From Psychrobacillus sp. OK032 (GTDB lineage Bacteria > Bacillota > Bacilli > Bacillales_A > Planococcaceae): a stretch of 64,000 bases of DNA. Positions 34,335 to 43,194 of this stretch are shown one piece after another; position 1 is the stretch's first letter, and each line of letters begins with the position of its first letter. The position numbers were made by a program, and so were the translations under genes. Location of the stretch: NCBI RefSeq assembly GCF_900111345.1, contig NZ_FOGY01000006.1:1-64000 (forward strand), in the 5' to 3' direction. The notes under the pieces are model-generated. The model was not told the DNA's origin, did not search any database, and saw only the letters and a program-made list of their open reading frames with translations.

Positions 34335-34775
34335 TTATTCAGCGTCGAAAACTTCTACTTTTTCCATTTTAGCGCCGTTTTTCATAGCTGTTGCTACTTC
34401 AAGACCGCTTGTTACTTTACCAAAAACAGTGTGAACACCGTTTAAGTGTGGTTGTGGTTCGTGTACGATAAAGAACTGACTTGAACCCGTATCTTTCCCA
34501 GCATGTGCCATTGATAAGCTACCCGCTTCGTGTTTATGTGGGTTACCGGCAGTTTCACATTTAATCGTTTTGCCGCTACCACCCATACCTGTACCAGTTG
34601 GATCTCCACCTTGACTTACAAAACCAGGAATAACGCGGTGGAAAATAACCCCGTTGTAAAATCCGCTGTTTGCTAGCTCTTCAAAGTTTGCAACTGTGTT
34701 TGGTGCTTCATTTGGGAATAAATCAAATTCAATTTTTTCGCCAGTATCCATTAAAAAATAACCTTTTTTCGCCAT
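34335..34775 (-). CDS. ppiB: Peptidyl-prolyl cis-trans isomerase B (cyclophilin)
   Basis: 146 residues, a single cyclophilin domain with [22 protein letters not shown] (about 50-71), [16 protein letters not shown] and [11 protein letters not shown], including the catalytic Arg in FHRV. No signal peptide, so cytoplasmic. It speeds proline isomerisation during folding. Ribosome binding site AAAAAGGAG ahead of the ATG. Confidence 0.95.
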   Translation of the reverse strand: MAKKGYFLMDTGEKIEFDLFPNEAPNTVANFEELANSGFYNGVIFHRVIPGFVSQGGDPTGTGMGGSGKTIKCETAGNPHKHEAGSLSMAHAGKDTGSSQFFIVHEPQPHLNGVHTVFGKVTSGLEVATAMKNGAKMEKVEVFDAE

Positions 34776-34897
34776 TCAAAACACTCCTTTTTCAAAATAA
34801 ATCCTTCATCAGTATAGCACGTACTTATAGCTTTTTCCAAAAACAGTTGCGCACAAGGGTTTGAAATATGGTCATGGAGAATCCCCCAAAAAATCCC

Positions 34898-35653
34898 CTA
34901 TGAAAATGGGGATTTGATTTTTGCTTGTGATTTATGGTGGAATGGACATTTGCCTTGAATTGGCTCTATATCATCCCCAATAAAGGATTGCTTCCATTCA
35001 TTATGCGTTGGGTCGCCGAAGTGGCCGATATCTGGATGTTTAGGCAGCTGATCCCAAGCTTCTACACGTTTACGGACTTTTTCACGTGACATAATACCAC
35101 CTTTTTCAGTTCCCTCTAATCCTTGAAATATCTTACGAGGTTGGAATCCAAGAACCATCGCATTTCCAAGATGACGTGTCTTTCGCTTCTTATATGCAGG
35201 AGCATTTCCAAACACGAATATAGGCTCTCCATTGAATCGAAAATCCCATAAATAGTGCTCAGGGTCGCGAGGACTGTCTTCCGGCCATTCCACTTTATCG
35301 ACTTCATGTAAGTATTGGAGGATCTCCCAAAATTGTTTTCGGTAATCATCGATAGAACCCTCTTGTTCAAAAGGCTCTACAAATACAAAGAGGCCGTGTC
35401 TCTTGTAATTTGGTAATTTAAATAAATCTAGAAAGCCTTCCACTGCAGAAGGTAGATTACTCCAGTCATCTTGATTGATATAAGCATAGCGGAGCTCTCC
35501 TTTTAGTTGGCCACTCATCCCAAAAAAACATGGAAACGTTTTATCCGTTACCGTGTTATGAAAAGTTTCATATTCTTTATAGAGCCAACTTGGCAAGTTT
35601 GTTCTAGTATGAAAATCTTCTTTTGTTAATAAAGCTTGTTCCTTCGGAATCAT
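34898..35653 (-). CDS. YqcI/YcgG family protein, putative heme enzyme
   Basis: 251 residues from ATG 35653 (GGAGGAG upstream; codons up to 35680 overlap this site). The conserved strings TFPCFFGMSGQLKGELRYAY, WEFRFNG-type (LWDFRFNGEPIFVFGNAPAY), RHLGNAMVLGFQPRKIF and the C-terminal IEPIQGKCPFHH identify the YqcI/YcgG family. Characterised relatives (DcsA of D-cycloserine and GntA of guanitoxin synthesis, from memory) are heme-dependent N-hydroxylases of guanidino groups. A guanidino substrate is therefore a reasonable guess. It is divergent from a DDAH-like gene across a Fur-like palindrome. Confidence 0.8.
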   Translation of the reverse strand: MIPKEQALLTKEDFHTRTNLPSWLYKEYETFHNTVTDKTFPCFFGMSGQLKGELRYAYINQDDWSNLPSAVEGFLDLFKLPNYKRHGLFVFVEPFEQEGSIDDYRKQFWEILQYLHEVDKVEWPEDSPRDPEHYLWDFRFNGEPIFVFGNAPAYKKRKTRHLGNAMVLGFQPRKIFQGLEGTEKGGIMSREKVRKRVEAWDQLPKHPDIGHFGDPTHNEWKQSFIGDDIEPIQGKCPFHHKSQAKIKSPFS

Positions 35654-35737
35654 AGGTTCTCCTCCACTATCTTTATTCACACATCTCTATGTCTAGTCTT
35701 TACCCCAACCGAAATTTCCTGAAACAAAGATTTCAAA

Positions 35738-35752
35738 TGAAAATAATTTTCA
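35738..35752. promoter_or_regulatory. Fur-like box between divergent genes
   Basis: TGAAAAT-A-ATTTTCA is a perfect 7-1-7 palindrome differing from the Bacillus Fur core TGATAATnATTATCA at one symmetrical position. It is midway between the two divergent starts. Confidence 0.6.
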
Positions 35753-35828
35753 CAAAAAGGTTATGGAATGAAAAATTAAGGGAATAGAAAAGGAATGAAC
35801 GAAAAAAGAAAGTGGAGGATTACTTATT

Positions 35829-36680
35829 GTGAAAATAATTCAAGATCAATCTAAAATACATTGTCAAAATGAATATGAAACACTTCAAAAAGTCGTCTTA
35901 TGTGAACCTCAATTCATGGAAATTAGAGAAGTGATTAATGATGTTCAAAAACAATATATAAATGATAATATTGACCGTTCACTTGCTATATCGCAACATC
36001 GGATGTTTGAACAAACTTTACGGAATGCAGGAGTGGAAGTGATTAAACTACGACCAAGTAAAGACCACCCTGAACAAGTCTTCACTAGAGATATTGGTTT
36101 TACTTTGGGCAATCGCTTATTTATTTCTGAAATGGCCAATCCGATTCGTCAAGGCGAAGAGAAAGTATTAGCTCATTGGATGAATGAACACGACATTCCG
36201 TATAAGAAGCTTTCAACAGATTCCATTGAAGGTGGCGATGTCATCGTGGATGGCCATCGTGTGTTTATTGGAATTAGCAATCGTACATGCTTGAATTCTG
36301 TTCAAGCTTTGCAAAAAGAATTACCGGATTTTGAGATTATACCAATTCCTTTTAACCCAAAGTATTTGCATCTAGACTGTGTGTTCAATATCCTTTCCTC
36401 GAAAGATGCGTTGATTTATCCCGATGCACTAGACCCAAAAATCGTGGACCGTTTGTCGAGCATATATTATTTAATAGAAGTGAGCGAAAGTGAGCAGTTC
36501 TCGATGGGCACCAATGTGTTGTCTATTGGAAGTAATCGAGTGTTTAGTTTGCCAATAAATCATGACGTTAATCATCAGCTGAGACAGCGTGGATATCAAG
36601 TGTTAGAGGTCGATTTCTCAGAAATAATTAAATCAGGTGGATCATTCCGATGTTGTTCAATGCCAATTGTGCGCCAATGA
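35829..36680 (+). CDS. DDAH/arginine deiminase-fold amidinohydrolase
   Basis: 283 residues from GTG 35829 (GTGGAGG upstream). Guanidino-group-modifying fold: TRDIGFTLG, EGGDV (134-138), catalytic His in YLHLDCVFN (His171) and catalytic Cys in FRCCSMPIVR (Cys275 or 276). DDAHs hydrolyse Nw-substituted arginines to citrulline plus an amine; B. subtilis YkgA is a similar protein. The divergent YqcI/YcgG gene could supply an N-hydroxylated guanidino substrate, which is inference from neighbourhood. Confidence 0.83.
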   Translation: MKIIQDQSKIHCQNEYETLQKVVLCEPQFMEIREVINDVQKQYINDNIDRSLAISQHRMFEQTLRNAGVEVIKLRPSKDHPEQVFTRDIGFTLGNRLFISEMANPIRQGEEKVLAHWMNEHDIPYKKLSTDSIEGGDVIVDGHRVFIGISNRTCLNSVQALQKELPDFEIIPIPFNPKYLHLDCVFNILSSKDALIYPDALDPKIVDRLSSIYYLIEVSESEQFSMGTNVLSIGSNRVFSLPINHDVNHQLRQRGYQVLEVDFSEIIKSGGSFRCCSMPIVRQ

Positions 36681-36736
36681 TAATAAAGTCAGGAAGCATC
36701 TTAGTAGGAGAATATGCTATTTTATGCAAAGAAAGA

Positions 36737-36772
36737 ACTTTTAGAACTTTTTCTAAAGGTTTTTTTGTTTGG
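36737..36772 (+). terminator. Terminator after the DDAH-like gene
   Basis: AACTTTTAGAA / TTCTAAAGGTT (one G-T pair) with a 4-nt loop, followed by seven T residues. Confidence 0.75.
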
Positions 36773-36883
36773 TTTTTTTCGATTAGTACTTAGTTTATGG
36801 TTCGCAATAAAGCATCTAAATATTTTACAAAATGGTGTATGTATAGCACGAAAATGATAAGATACAAAAAGAGGTGAGTCATA

Positions 36884-37081
36884 ATGAACGGACAAAATAG
36901 AAAAGATGTCAAACCAGGATTAGAAGTATATATCATTTTGAAAAAAGACCAACGAACAGGCGAAAAAACAAGAGGTATTGTAAAAGACTTGTTAACAAAT
37001 TCATCCTTCCACCCACATGGCATAAAAGTACGATTAACCGATGGACAAGTAGGGCGTGTATGTGAAATTATAAAAAAATAA
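36884..37081 (+). CDS. ywbE: YwbE family protein
   Basis: 65 residues matching YwbE (DUF2196): RKDVKPGLEVYIILKKDQRTGEKTRGIVKDLLTNSS and HPHGIKVRLTDGQVGRV. A small beta-barrel-like cytoplasmic protein of unknown function. Ribosome binding site AGAGGTGAG precedes ATG 36884. It is 14 nt upstream of the M20 amidohydrolase and probably co-transcribed. Confidence 0.9.
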   Translation: MNGQNRKDVKPGLEVYIILKKDQRTGEKTRGIVKDLLTNSSFHPHGIKVRLTDGQVGRVCEIIKK

Positions 37082-37095
37082 GGAGGGTAAATAAC

Positions 37096-38199
37096 ATGAA
37101 AGTAGAATCGCAAATAATGCAATGGTTTGACCACTTTCATAAGTATCCAGAAATCAGTTGGAAAGAATATGAAACGACGAACAAGATTGCAGAAATTTTG
37201 GATGGACTAGAAGTACCGTATCGTCGCTTTGATGATGTAACAGGGCTACTTGCGGAGATCGGTCAAGGAGACGAAGTAATTGCCGTTCGTGCAGACATCG
37301 ACGCACTTTGGCAAGAAGTTGATGGAGAATTTCGCGCAAATCATTCATGTGGGCATGATGCAAATATCTCCATGGTATTAGGAGCGTTAATATTACTAAA
37401 AGATGAAAAACTAAATAAACGTATCCGCTTTATTTTTCAGCCAGCAGAGGAAAAAGGCAATGGTTCAAATGCGATGATTGATCGAGGGGCACTGGAAGAT
37501 GTAACGCATTTATTTGGTGTGCACTTACGTCCAATTGAAGAGCTTCCTTTCGGAAAAATATCCCCTGCAATTCATCACGGAGCAGCGATGTTCTTAGAAG
37601 GGAAAATTACTGGGATCGATGCACATGGGGCCCGCCCATATCAAGGTAAAAACGCAATAGACGTTACAGTAGCGATTCATCAAGCTTTGAAAAATCTTTA
37701 CTTTTCCCCGTTTGAAGCGTATTCAGCCAAACTAACGAAAATCCAAGCTGGTGGGGAAAATGCGAATATTATTCCAGGCGCAGCAACATTTTCAATTGAT
37801 GCTCGTGCACAAAAAAATGCTGTATTATTTCAAATGAAAGAACAAATAGAGAAGGATTTACACGCTATAAAACTATTATTCGATATTGAAATGGAATGGA
37901 AATGGGAAGATATCACGCCAGGTGCAGAGGTTTCAAAAGAAGCAGCCGCTATAGCGAGAGAAGGAATAATAGAAGTAGTTGGAATGGAAAACCTTGCGGA
38001 AGAAGTGATTACTTCTGGAAGTGATGACTTTCATTTTTATACGATTAGATATCCCGAAGTGAAAGCAGCGATGATTGGGATTGGAGCAGATCTTGCACCA
38101 GGATTGCATCATCCGAATATGACATTTAACTATGATGCACTTGCAATTGGTGCAAAAGTTATAGCGAAAACGCTTTCAAATAGTTCTAAAAACGATTGA
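37096..38199 (+). CDS. M20 family N-acyl amino acid amidohydrolase
   Basis: 367 residues of the M20D group: HSCGHDANISMVLGA (about 82-96) carries the metal ligands Cys and His, then PAEEKGNGSNAMI (Glu), HLRPIEELPFGKI and HHPNMTFNYDAL with the late His. It removes an acyl group from an amino acid or amide. Together with the racemase and GNAT at 41.2-43.0 kb it can be read as the desuccinylase/deacylase step of an N-acyl amino acid racemisation pathway. Ribosome binding site AAGGAGGG, ATG 37096. Confidence 0.85.
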   Translation: MKVESQIMQWFDHFHKYPEISWKEYETTNKIAEILDGLEVPYRRFDDVTGLLAEIGQGDEVIAVRADIDALWQEVDGEFRANHSCGHDANISMVLGALILLKDEKLNKRIRFIFQPAEEKGNGSNAMIDRGALEDVTHLFGVHLRPIEELPFGKISPAIHHGAAMFLEGKITGIDAHGARPYQGKNAIDVTVAIHQALKNLYFSPFEAYSAKLTKIQAGGENANIIPGAATFSIDARAQKNAVLFQMKEQIEKDLHAIKLLFDIEMEWKWEDITPGAEVSKEAAAIAREGIIEVVGMENLAEEVITSGSDDFHFYTIRYPEVKAAMIGIGADLAPGLHHPNMTFNYDALAIGAKVIAKTLSNSSKND

Positions 38200-38230
38200 C
38201 GATAAGTCTATTTAGCTTTATCATAAACCA

Positions 38231-38255
38231 TATTAGCGACTATTAAACGACAACT
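38231..38255. promoter_or_regulatory. Shared 25-nt motif, copy 1 (nhaC-like gene)
   Basis: TATTAGCGAC followed by TATTAAACGACAACT. It agrees at 22 of 25 positions with 41135-41159 in front of the racemase gene. It lies 36 nt upstream of the antiporter start. Two TATTA(A)nCG half sites in tandem suggest a dimer site for the regulator at 39877-41112. Confidence 0.6.
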
Positions 38256-38290
38256 CCGAATTATCTAAAAAGTTAAGGGGGGGAACTGAT

Positions 38291-39730
38291 ATGGAGAAAA
38301 AGGGGAAAGTAATTTCTAAAAAAGAGATGTCCTTATTTTGGGCAGTTGTACCATTAGTAGTTATGATTATTTCCATGATAATTGCAATTGTTGTTTTGGA
38401 ACAAGGACCACATATACCGTTAATAATCGGGACATCCGTTGCTGCATTAGTAGCTTGGAAGCATGGTTTTAAGTGGAATGATATTGAAGAGATGATGTAC
38501 AAGGGTATTAAACTAGCATTACCTGCTGTAATTATTATTATGTTAGTAGGGTTGACAATTGGTGCTTGGATTGGTGGGGGGATAGTCGCTTCGATGGTTT
38601 ATTTTGGCCTTCAAATTATCACTCCAGCATTTTTCTTAGTAACAATTTGTGTTATTTGTATGATTGTTTCTTTAGCAATAGGCAGTTCTTGGTCAACTAT
38701 GGGGACAATAGGAGTTGCGGGGATGGGAATTGGACTAAGTATGGGAATACCAGCCCCGATCATTGCAGGAGCAATTATCTCCGGATCGTACTTTGGAGAT
38801 AAAATGTCTCCTTTATCGGATACAACGAATTTAGCAGCAGGTTTAACGGGTACTGATTTGTTTGTACATATTCGCCATATGTTGTTTACTACAGTACCAG
38901 GAGTCATTATTGCTTTAACGGTATATGGTTTTCTTGGCATGAAATATAAAGAAAGTAATATCGATCAGGAGAGTATTCAGCAAGTAATTCTGATGTTAGA
39001 GAAAAGCTTTGTTATTTCTCCGTGGTTACTGTTGGTGCCAGTTGCTGTAATCGGGCTTGTGGTTAAAAAGGTACCTGCAATTCCTGCGTTAGTAATAGGG
39101 ATTATTTTAGGTTCTTTCGCACAAGTAGTTGTGCAAGGTGGCAGCCTTTCCGGGGCTATCACAGCACTTCAAAGTGGTTATGTGATTGAAACCGGGAATG
39201 AGATGGTAGATGGTTTATTTAATAGTGGTGGTTTAGATTCGATGATGTATACCGTATCAATGACCATTGTCGCCATGACATTTGGAGGGATTTTAGAGTA
39301 TTCAGGCATGCTGCAATCGATGATGAATCAAATACTAAAACTAGCGAAGTCGGCTGGTTCACTAGTAGCTTCAACGATTCTAGCTTGTTTTGCTACGAAT
39401 GCAACATGTTCAGAACAATACATTTCAATTGTCGTACCTTCTCGGATGTTTGCAACTGCTTATACAAAAATGGGATTACATTCGAAAAACCTTTCCCGTG
39501 CATTAGAAGATGGTGGAACGTTAACGTCTGTATTTATCCCTTGGAATACTTGTGGTGTATTTATATTGGGGACTTTAGGGGTAGGGGCATTTGAATATGC
39601 TCCGTATGCGGTATTGAATTATGTTGTTCCTCTCTTATCTATTGGATATGCAGTAACTGGATTTACAATTCAAAAGTTATCGAAAGCAGAAATAGTAGCC
39701 TTACAACAAAAAGAAACTGTGGAAGCATAA
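38291..39730 (+). CDS. NhaC-family Na+/H+ antiporter
   Basis: 479 residues, about 12 membrane helices. NhaC family marks: ALAIGSSWSTMGTIGVAGMGIG-type segment (about 135-155), GSYFGDKMSPLSDTTNLAAGL and TNATCSEQYISIVVPSRMF. NhaC members exchange protons with sodium; some (MleN, tyrosine/amine antiporters) carry organic ions. The position between the amidohydrolase and the regulator, and the shared upstream motif, suggests it moves a substrate or product of that pathway. Ribosome binding site GGGGGG, ATG 38291. Confidence 0.87.
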   Translation: MEKKGKVISKKEMSLFWAVVPLVVMIISMIIAIVVLEQGPHIPLIIGTSVAALVAWKHGFKWNDIEEMMYKGIKLALPAVIIIMLVGLTIGAWIGGGIVASMVYFGLQIITPAFFLVTICVICMIVSLAIGSSWSTMGTIGVAGMGIGLSMGIPAPIIAGAIISGSYFGDKMSPLSDTTNLAAGLTGTDLFVHIRHMLFTTVPGVIIALTVYGFLGMKYKESNIDQESIQQVILMLEKSFVISPWLLLVPVAVIGLVVKKVPAIPALVIGIILGSFAQVVVQGGSLSGAITALQSGYVIETGNEMVDGLFNSGGLDSMMYTVSMTIVAMTFGGILEYSGMLQSMMNQILKLAKSAGSLVASTILACFATNATCSEQYISIVVPSRMFATAYTKMGLHSKNLSRALEDGGTLTSVFIPWNTCGVFILGTLGVGAFEYAPYAVLNYVVPLLSIGYAVTGFTIQKLSKAEIVALQQKETVEA

Positions 39731-39733
39731 AGA

Positions 39734-39770
39734 AAAAGGAAAGTTCAGATTGCTGGAACTTTCCTTTTCG
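39734..39770 (+). terminator. Terminator of the NhaC-family gene
   Basis: AAAAGGAAAGTTC / GAACTTTCCTTTT, 13-bp perfect stem with a 9-nt loop. Confidence 0.88.
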
Positions 39771-39818
39771 TTATTCTGTATAGAATTAATTATTGATTTT
39801 GACATATTTACTTGATTG

Positions 39819-39858
39819 TAGTGGAAAGCGTCCCACGTGTAACGGAAATCAACGGTGT
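39819..39858. repeat. Fragment of the GGAAAGCGTCC repeat
   Basis: GTAGTGGAAAGCGTCCCACG then TGTAACGGAAATCAACGG resembles the right-hand block of the elements at 14.5 and 31.6 kb; heavily decayed. Confidence 0.45.
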
Positions 39859-39876
39859 ATAGTATAACTGGACTTA

Positions 39877-41112
39877 TCAATAAGTAGGAAAATTAAATTC
39901 ATAAATGGCACGGGGACGTCCTTGTTGGTAAGTCATTTCTTCCCCAACCACTCGGGCATACCCGTGATCCACTAACTTTTTCAATAATCGTTCCGTCGTA
40001 CGTCTACTCACTTGTAAATAAGCTTCTAAATCATTTGTTGTAAATTCAACGGAGCTATGTGAACGACTAAATTGCATGATTTTAGATAAATTTGCTGGAC
40101 TTAACGTCGTATCTTTTGCTATTTGCACTAGTTTTGGATCATTTGTTTTGAGTTGTATTTGCTGTTGATTATTAGGATATGGACCAAATAGCTCTTTATG
40201 ATCGGTTATTAAATATGCTGTGTTCTCAGTTGTATACGGCAAAGCATCTTTTGCGTTTTGTGTTGCTTCTATGACTGTTTTTCCGTAACCAAACGCTATT
40301 TTGATAGGGGTTGGAACAAGGTCGCGCCAATGTTGAATGGCATTACTTTCAAGCGCTATTTGTATATTTCCTTGAGTCGAAATAAAAGTATATAAATGAT
40401 TATCTGTTTGAACATGATTCGCTTGAATTGTGCTAGCTATCTTCTTTAATACTTCTTCTGAAATTATGTTGTTTGATTGGATGCACCCAATGGCAATTTT
40501 TGCGGATTGGCTTTTTACTAAAAGAGCCATAGATTTCGCATCTTCCAAACCTTTTAAAATGGAGCCCTTTGAATCTAACATTCGGATGACAGGAACCTTT
40601 TTGTCTTGTAATGCATGGAAAACGGCGTGAACACTAGTAATTGCAAGTGAACCTTTTCCGCTGTAGTGTAATTCAGTATGAAATTTGACGACTTCTTCTA
40701 ATTCGAAGGTCGGATCAATTTTTAGCATATGCGGATACTGTTCCAGTTGCCCGATATCTTCCAATACATTTTTTATCAATTGAGGTTCAATTAAATCAAT
40801 AGAAAGCTGTTCAATTGGAATATTATTAGAAAAATAAACCGATAATAAAGTAGTTGTAATAACTGCTTCATCTTGTTTTAAATAATGGGTTGGTACAGGT
40901 AACTTTTCACTTGCTTCTTTTGCAAATATGTATGGAAGGGAACCAGAGAAAAACAAGACATCGCAAGGTTTAATCTTTTGTACTATTTCGGTTGCATCAA
41001 CTGGCGATTGATAGATATAATAATCCAATCGAATAGAAACTAATTCATGTTCCAATCTTTTTAAGCGGCCAATAAAGTTAGAGGAGCCTAGTACAGCGAT
41101 TCGAATATCCAT
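39877..41112 (-). CDS. Transcriptional regulator with C-terminal winged HTH
   Basis: 411 residues. N-terminal about 190 residues resemble a PrpR/response-regulator-like sensing fold (IAVLGSSNFIGRLKRLE; CDVLFFSGSLPYIFAKEA). A middle region (GKGSLAITSVHAVFHAL .. IKIAFGYGKTVIEATQNAKDAL) looks like a nucleotide-cyclase-like module. The C-terminus (about 355-405: TTNDLEAYLQVSRRTTERLLKKLVDHGYARVVG) is a winged HTH. Divergent from the racemase gene and adjacent to the antiporter; both have the same 25-nt upstream motif, so it probably controls both. Not a named family for me. Confidence 0.7.
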   Translation of the reverse strand: MDIRIAVLGSSNFIGRLKRLEHELVSIRLDYYIYQSPVDATEIVQKIKPCDVLFFSGSLPYIFAKEASEKLPVPTHYLKQDEAVITTTLLSVYFSNNIPIEQLSIDLIEPQLIKNVLEDIGQLEQYPHMLKIDPTFELEEVVKFHTELHYSGKGSLAITSVHAVFHALQDKKVPVIRMLDSKGSILKGLEDAKSMALLVKSQSAKIAIGCIQSNNIISEEVLKKIASTIQANHVQTDNHLYTFISTQGNIQIALESNAIQHWRDLVPTPIKIAFGYGKTVIEATQNAKDALPYTTENTAYLITDHKELFGPYPNNQQQIQLKTNDPKLVQIAKDTTLSPANLSKIMQFSRSHSSVEFTTNDLEAYLQVSRRTTERLLKKLVDHGYARVVGEEMTYQQGRPRAIYEFNFPTY

Positions 41113-41134
41113 AATTGATCCCCCTTTTTTAAAA

Positions 41135-41159
41135 TATTAACGTCTATTTAACGACAACT
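41135..41159. promoter_or_regulatory. Shared 25-nt motif, copy 2 (racemase gene)
   Basis: TATTAACGTC followed by TATTTAACGACAACT, 44 nt upstream of the racemase start and 23 nt upstream of the divergent regulator start. See copy 1 at 38231. Confidence 0.6.
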
Positions 41160-41202
41160 ATAACGAGAAAATTATAACTTGTAAAGAAAGTAGTGAAATA
41201 AA

Positions 41203-42315
41203 ATGAAAATTAAAGAAATAGAGATATTCGCTATAAGATTACCTTTAGTAGATCCATTTATTATTAGTTACCATACATACGACGATATGCCTTCAATTAT
41301 CGTAAAGCTAACTACAGAGGATGGCTTAATAGGATACGGAGAGGCTGTGGCGGATGAGCATGTAACGGGCGAAACATGGGAAGCTACATATGCACTACTT
41401 CAAAATACATTAGCGCCGTTACTAATCGGTGAGAATCCAATGGAGTTTGAACGCCTACATGAAAAAATGGACAAAGCGGTCTATCAAGCACCTGCTGCAA
41501 AAGCGGCTCTTGATATTGCTTGCTATGACGTAGTAGGAAAAAAACTAGGCGTACCGGTCTATCAGTTACTCGGTGGTCGCTACCACGAAAAGTTCCCGAT
41601 TACACATGTATTAAGCATTGGTAGTCCTGAATCGATGGCAGCAGAAGCGGAAAAGCGTATGAAAGAAGGCTATTCATCGTTCAAGATGAAAGTTGGAACA
41701 GAAGTTCAAGCAGATGTAGAACGTATCCAGGCAGTGCGCGAAAAAGTAGGAAAAGACATCGCTATCCGTGTAGATGTGAACCAAGGCTGGAAAAACAGTG
41801 CCAATACAATTATGGCAATGCGTCAACTGGAGCATTTGGGGCTTGATTGGCTAGAGCAACCGGTAATAGCAGATGATTTCAATGGAATGGTAGAAGTAAA
41901 AGCGAAAACAAGCACACCCCTTATGATGGACGAAGGTTTAAGAGGGTTTCGTGATATGCGTGAGCTAATCGAAAAGCAAGCAGCGCATAAAGTAAATATA
42001 AAACTAATGAAATGTGGGGGCATTTATCCAGCGATGAAGCTTGCTCATATGGCGGAAATGGCAGGAATCGAGTGTCAAATTGGCTCCATGGTCGAGTCTT
42101 CCATTGGATCTGCAGCAGGATTCCACATAGCATTTTCGAAAAAAGCATTTACGAGTGTAGAGCTAACCGGTCCACTAAAATTCTCGAAAGACGTTGGAAA
42201 TCTGCACTATGACGTGCCTTTCATTCAACTGAATGAACGGCCAGGATTGGGAGTAGACGTGGACGAGTCTGTATTACATGAATTAACCGCATTTCAGACG
42301 AAAGTGACAAAGTAA
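41203..42315 (+). CDS. Enolase-superfamily racemase (N-acyl amino acid racemase-like)
   Basis: 370 residues of the muconate lactonizing subgroup: catalytic KxK in SFKMKVG (Lys161, Lys163), metal ligands Asp191 (VDVNQGW), Glu218 (WLEQP), Asp243 (MMDEG) and the second base Lys270 (KLMKCGG). The eighth-strand region reads VELTGPLKF and lacks the DxD typical of Ala-Glu dipeptide epimerases. That favours an N-succinyl/N-acyl amino acid racemase such as the B. cereus N-succinyl-Arg/Lys racemase (from memory). The GNAT gene follows after 11 nt. Confidence 0.82.
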   Translation: MKIKEIEIFAIRLPLVDPFIISYHTYDDMPSIIVKLTTEDGLIGYGEAVADEHVTGETWEATYALLQNTLAPLLIGENPMEFERLHEKMDKAVYQAPAAKAALDIACYDVVGKKLGVPVYQLLGGRYHEKFPITHVLSIGSPESMAAEAEKRMKEGYSSFKMKVGTEVQADVERIQAVREKVGKDIAIRVDVNQGWKNSANTIMAMRQLEHLGLDWLEQPVIADDFNGMVEVKAKTSTPLMMDEGLRGFRDMRELIEKQAAHKVNIKLMKCGGIYPAMKLAHMAEMAGIECQIGSMVESSIGSAAGFHIAFSKKAFTSVELTGPLKFSKDVGNLHYDVPFIQLNERPGLGVDVDESVLHELTAFQTKVTK

Positions 42316-42326
42316 GAGGTGTTTAT

Positions 42327-43016
42327 ATGAAAGAATGGTCAGGAATGCTCGGCGATAAAGATTATGTAGTTCGCGTATTGAAAAAAGATAAGGTGGAAGA
42401 AATTTTGCGCCTTCAAAATATTGTACTAGGAACATTGATAAACGATGATTTTCTATCACCATTAACTAGAGAAGAATATGAAGATGCAATCTCCAAAAAT
42501 TTAATGGTAGGTGTATTTGTAGAAGGGGAGTTAATCGCGTTCCGTGCATTAGCTATACCTGAAATAGATGAACATCATCTTGGCTATGATATCGGACTTG
42601 AAACGGAGCAGTTAGAAAAGGTCGTCTATCAAGAAATTACAAACGTGCACCCGGATTACCGTGGATTTGGTCTACAGAAAAAACTAGGAACGATTGTAAT
42701 GGAAATACTAGACGCATCTCCGTATACGCATGTATGCGCAACCGTCGCTCCATTCAATATTGCAAGCTTAAAAGATAAGCTAAGCCAAGGTATGGTAATT
42801 GGTGCATTGAAAAAGAAATACGGCGACATGATTCGTTATGTATTTTATAAAAAATTGGATGAGGAACGAGAAGCGAGTAGCGAAGTGTTGGATATCAACA
42901 TGGCAGATACGGAAAAACAACAGCAGCTACTTGCAGAAGGTTGGATCGGTACAAGTATCATGCAAAAAGAAGATGAATGGTATGTAACTTACGAGGAAAA
43001 AGGTTTGTATGTTTAA
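42327..43016 (+). CDS. GNAT acyltransferase, partner of the racemase
   Basis: 229 residues. The GNAT core holds the acyl-CoA loop VHPDYRGFGLQKKLGTIVME (about 109-128) and ends in FNIASLKDKLSQGMVIG; a further 70 residues follow. It lies 11 nt behind the racemase gene. In Geobacillus such a GNAT is a succinyl-CoA:D-amino acid N-succinyltransferase working with an N-succinylamino acid racemase and an M20 hydrolase to turn D- into L-amino acids. The same trio occurs here, so that role is a good hypothesis. Confidence 0.78.
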   Translation: MKEWSGMLGDKDYVVRVLKKDKVEEILRLQNIVLGTLINDDFLSPLTREEYEDAISKNLMVGVFVEGELIAFRALAIPEIDEHHLGYDIGLETEQLEKVVYQEITNVHPDYRGFGLQKKLGTIVMEILDASPYTHVCATVAPFNIASLKDKLSQGMVIGALKKKYGDMIRYVFYKKLDEEREASSEVLDINMADTEKQQQLLAEGWIGTSIMQKEDEWYVTYEEKGLYV

Positions 43017-43055
43017 GTTATGCGCAACATAAGAAAAAGAATATCCTAAAAAAGG

Positions 43056-43082
43056 GTAACACCTAGTTTCACTAGGTGTTAC
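43056..43082. terminator. Hairpin after the racemase-GNAT operon
   Basis: GTAACACCTAG / CTAGGTGTTAC, 11-bp perfect stem with TTTCA loop but no T-run after it. Part of it (ACACCTAGTTTCACT) recurs at 43427-43441. Confidence 0.6.
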
Positions 43083-43194
43083 AGGTTGACGACAAAAGTT
43101 TTTAAAAATCGATTATGAATGATAATAAAACCTCCTAAGAGGTTGCTTTAGCCAATTAAAAGTAATAATCGTGGATATATATTAGGAAGTGTTT

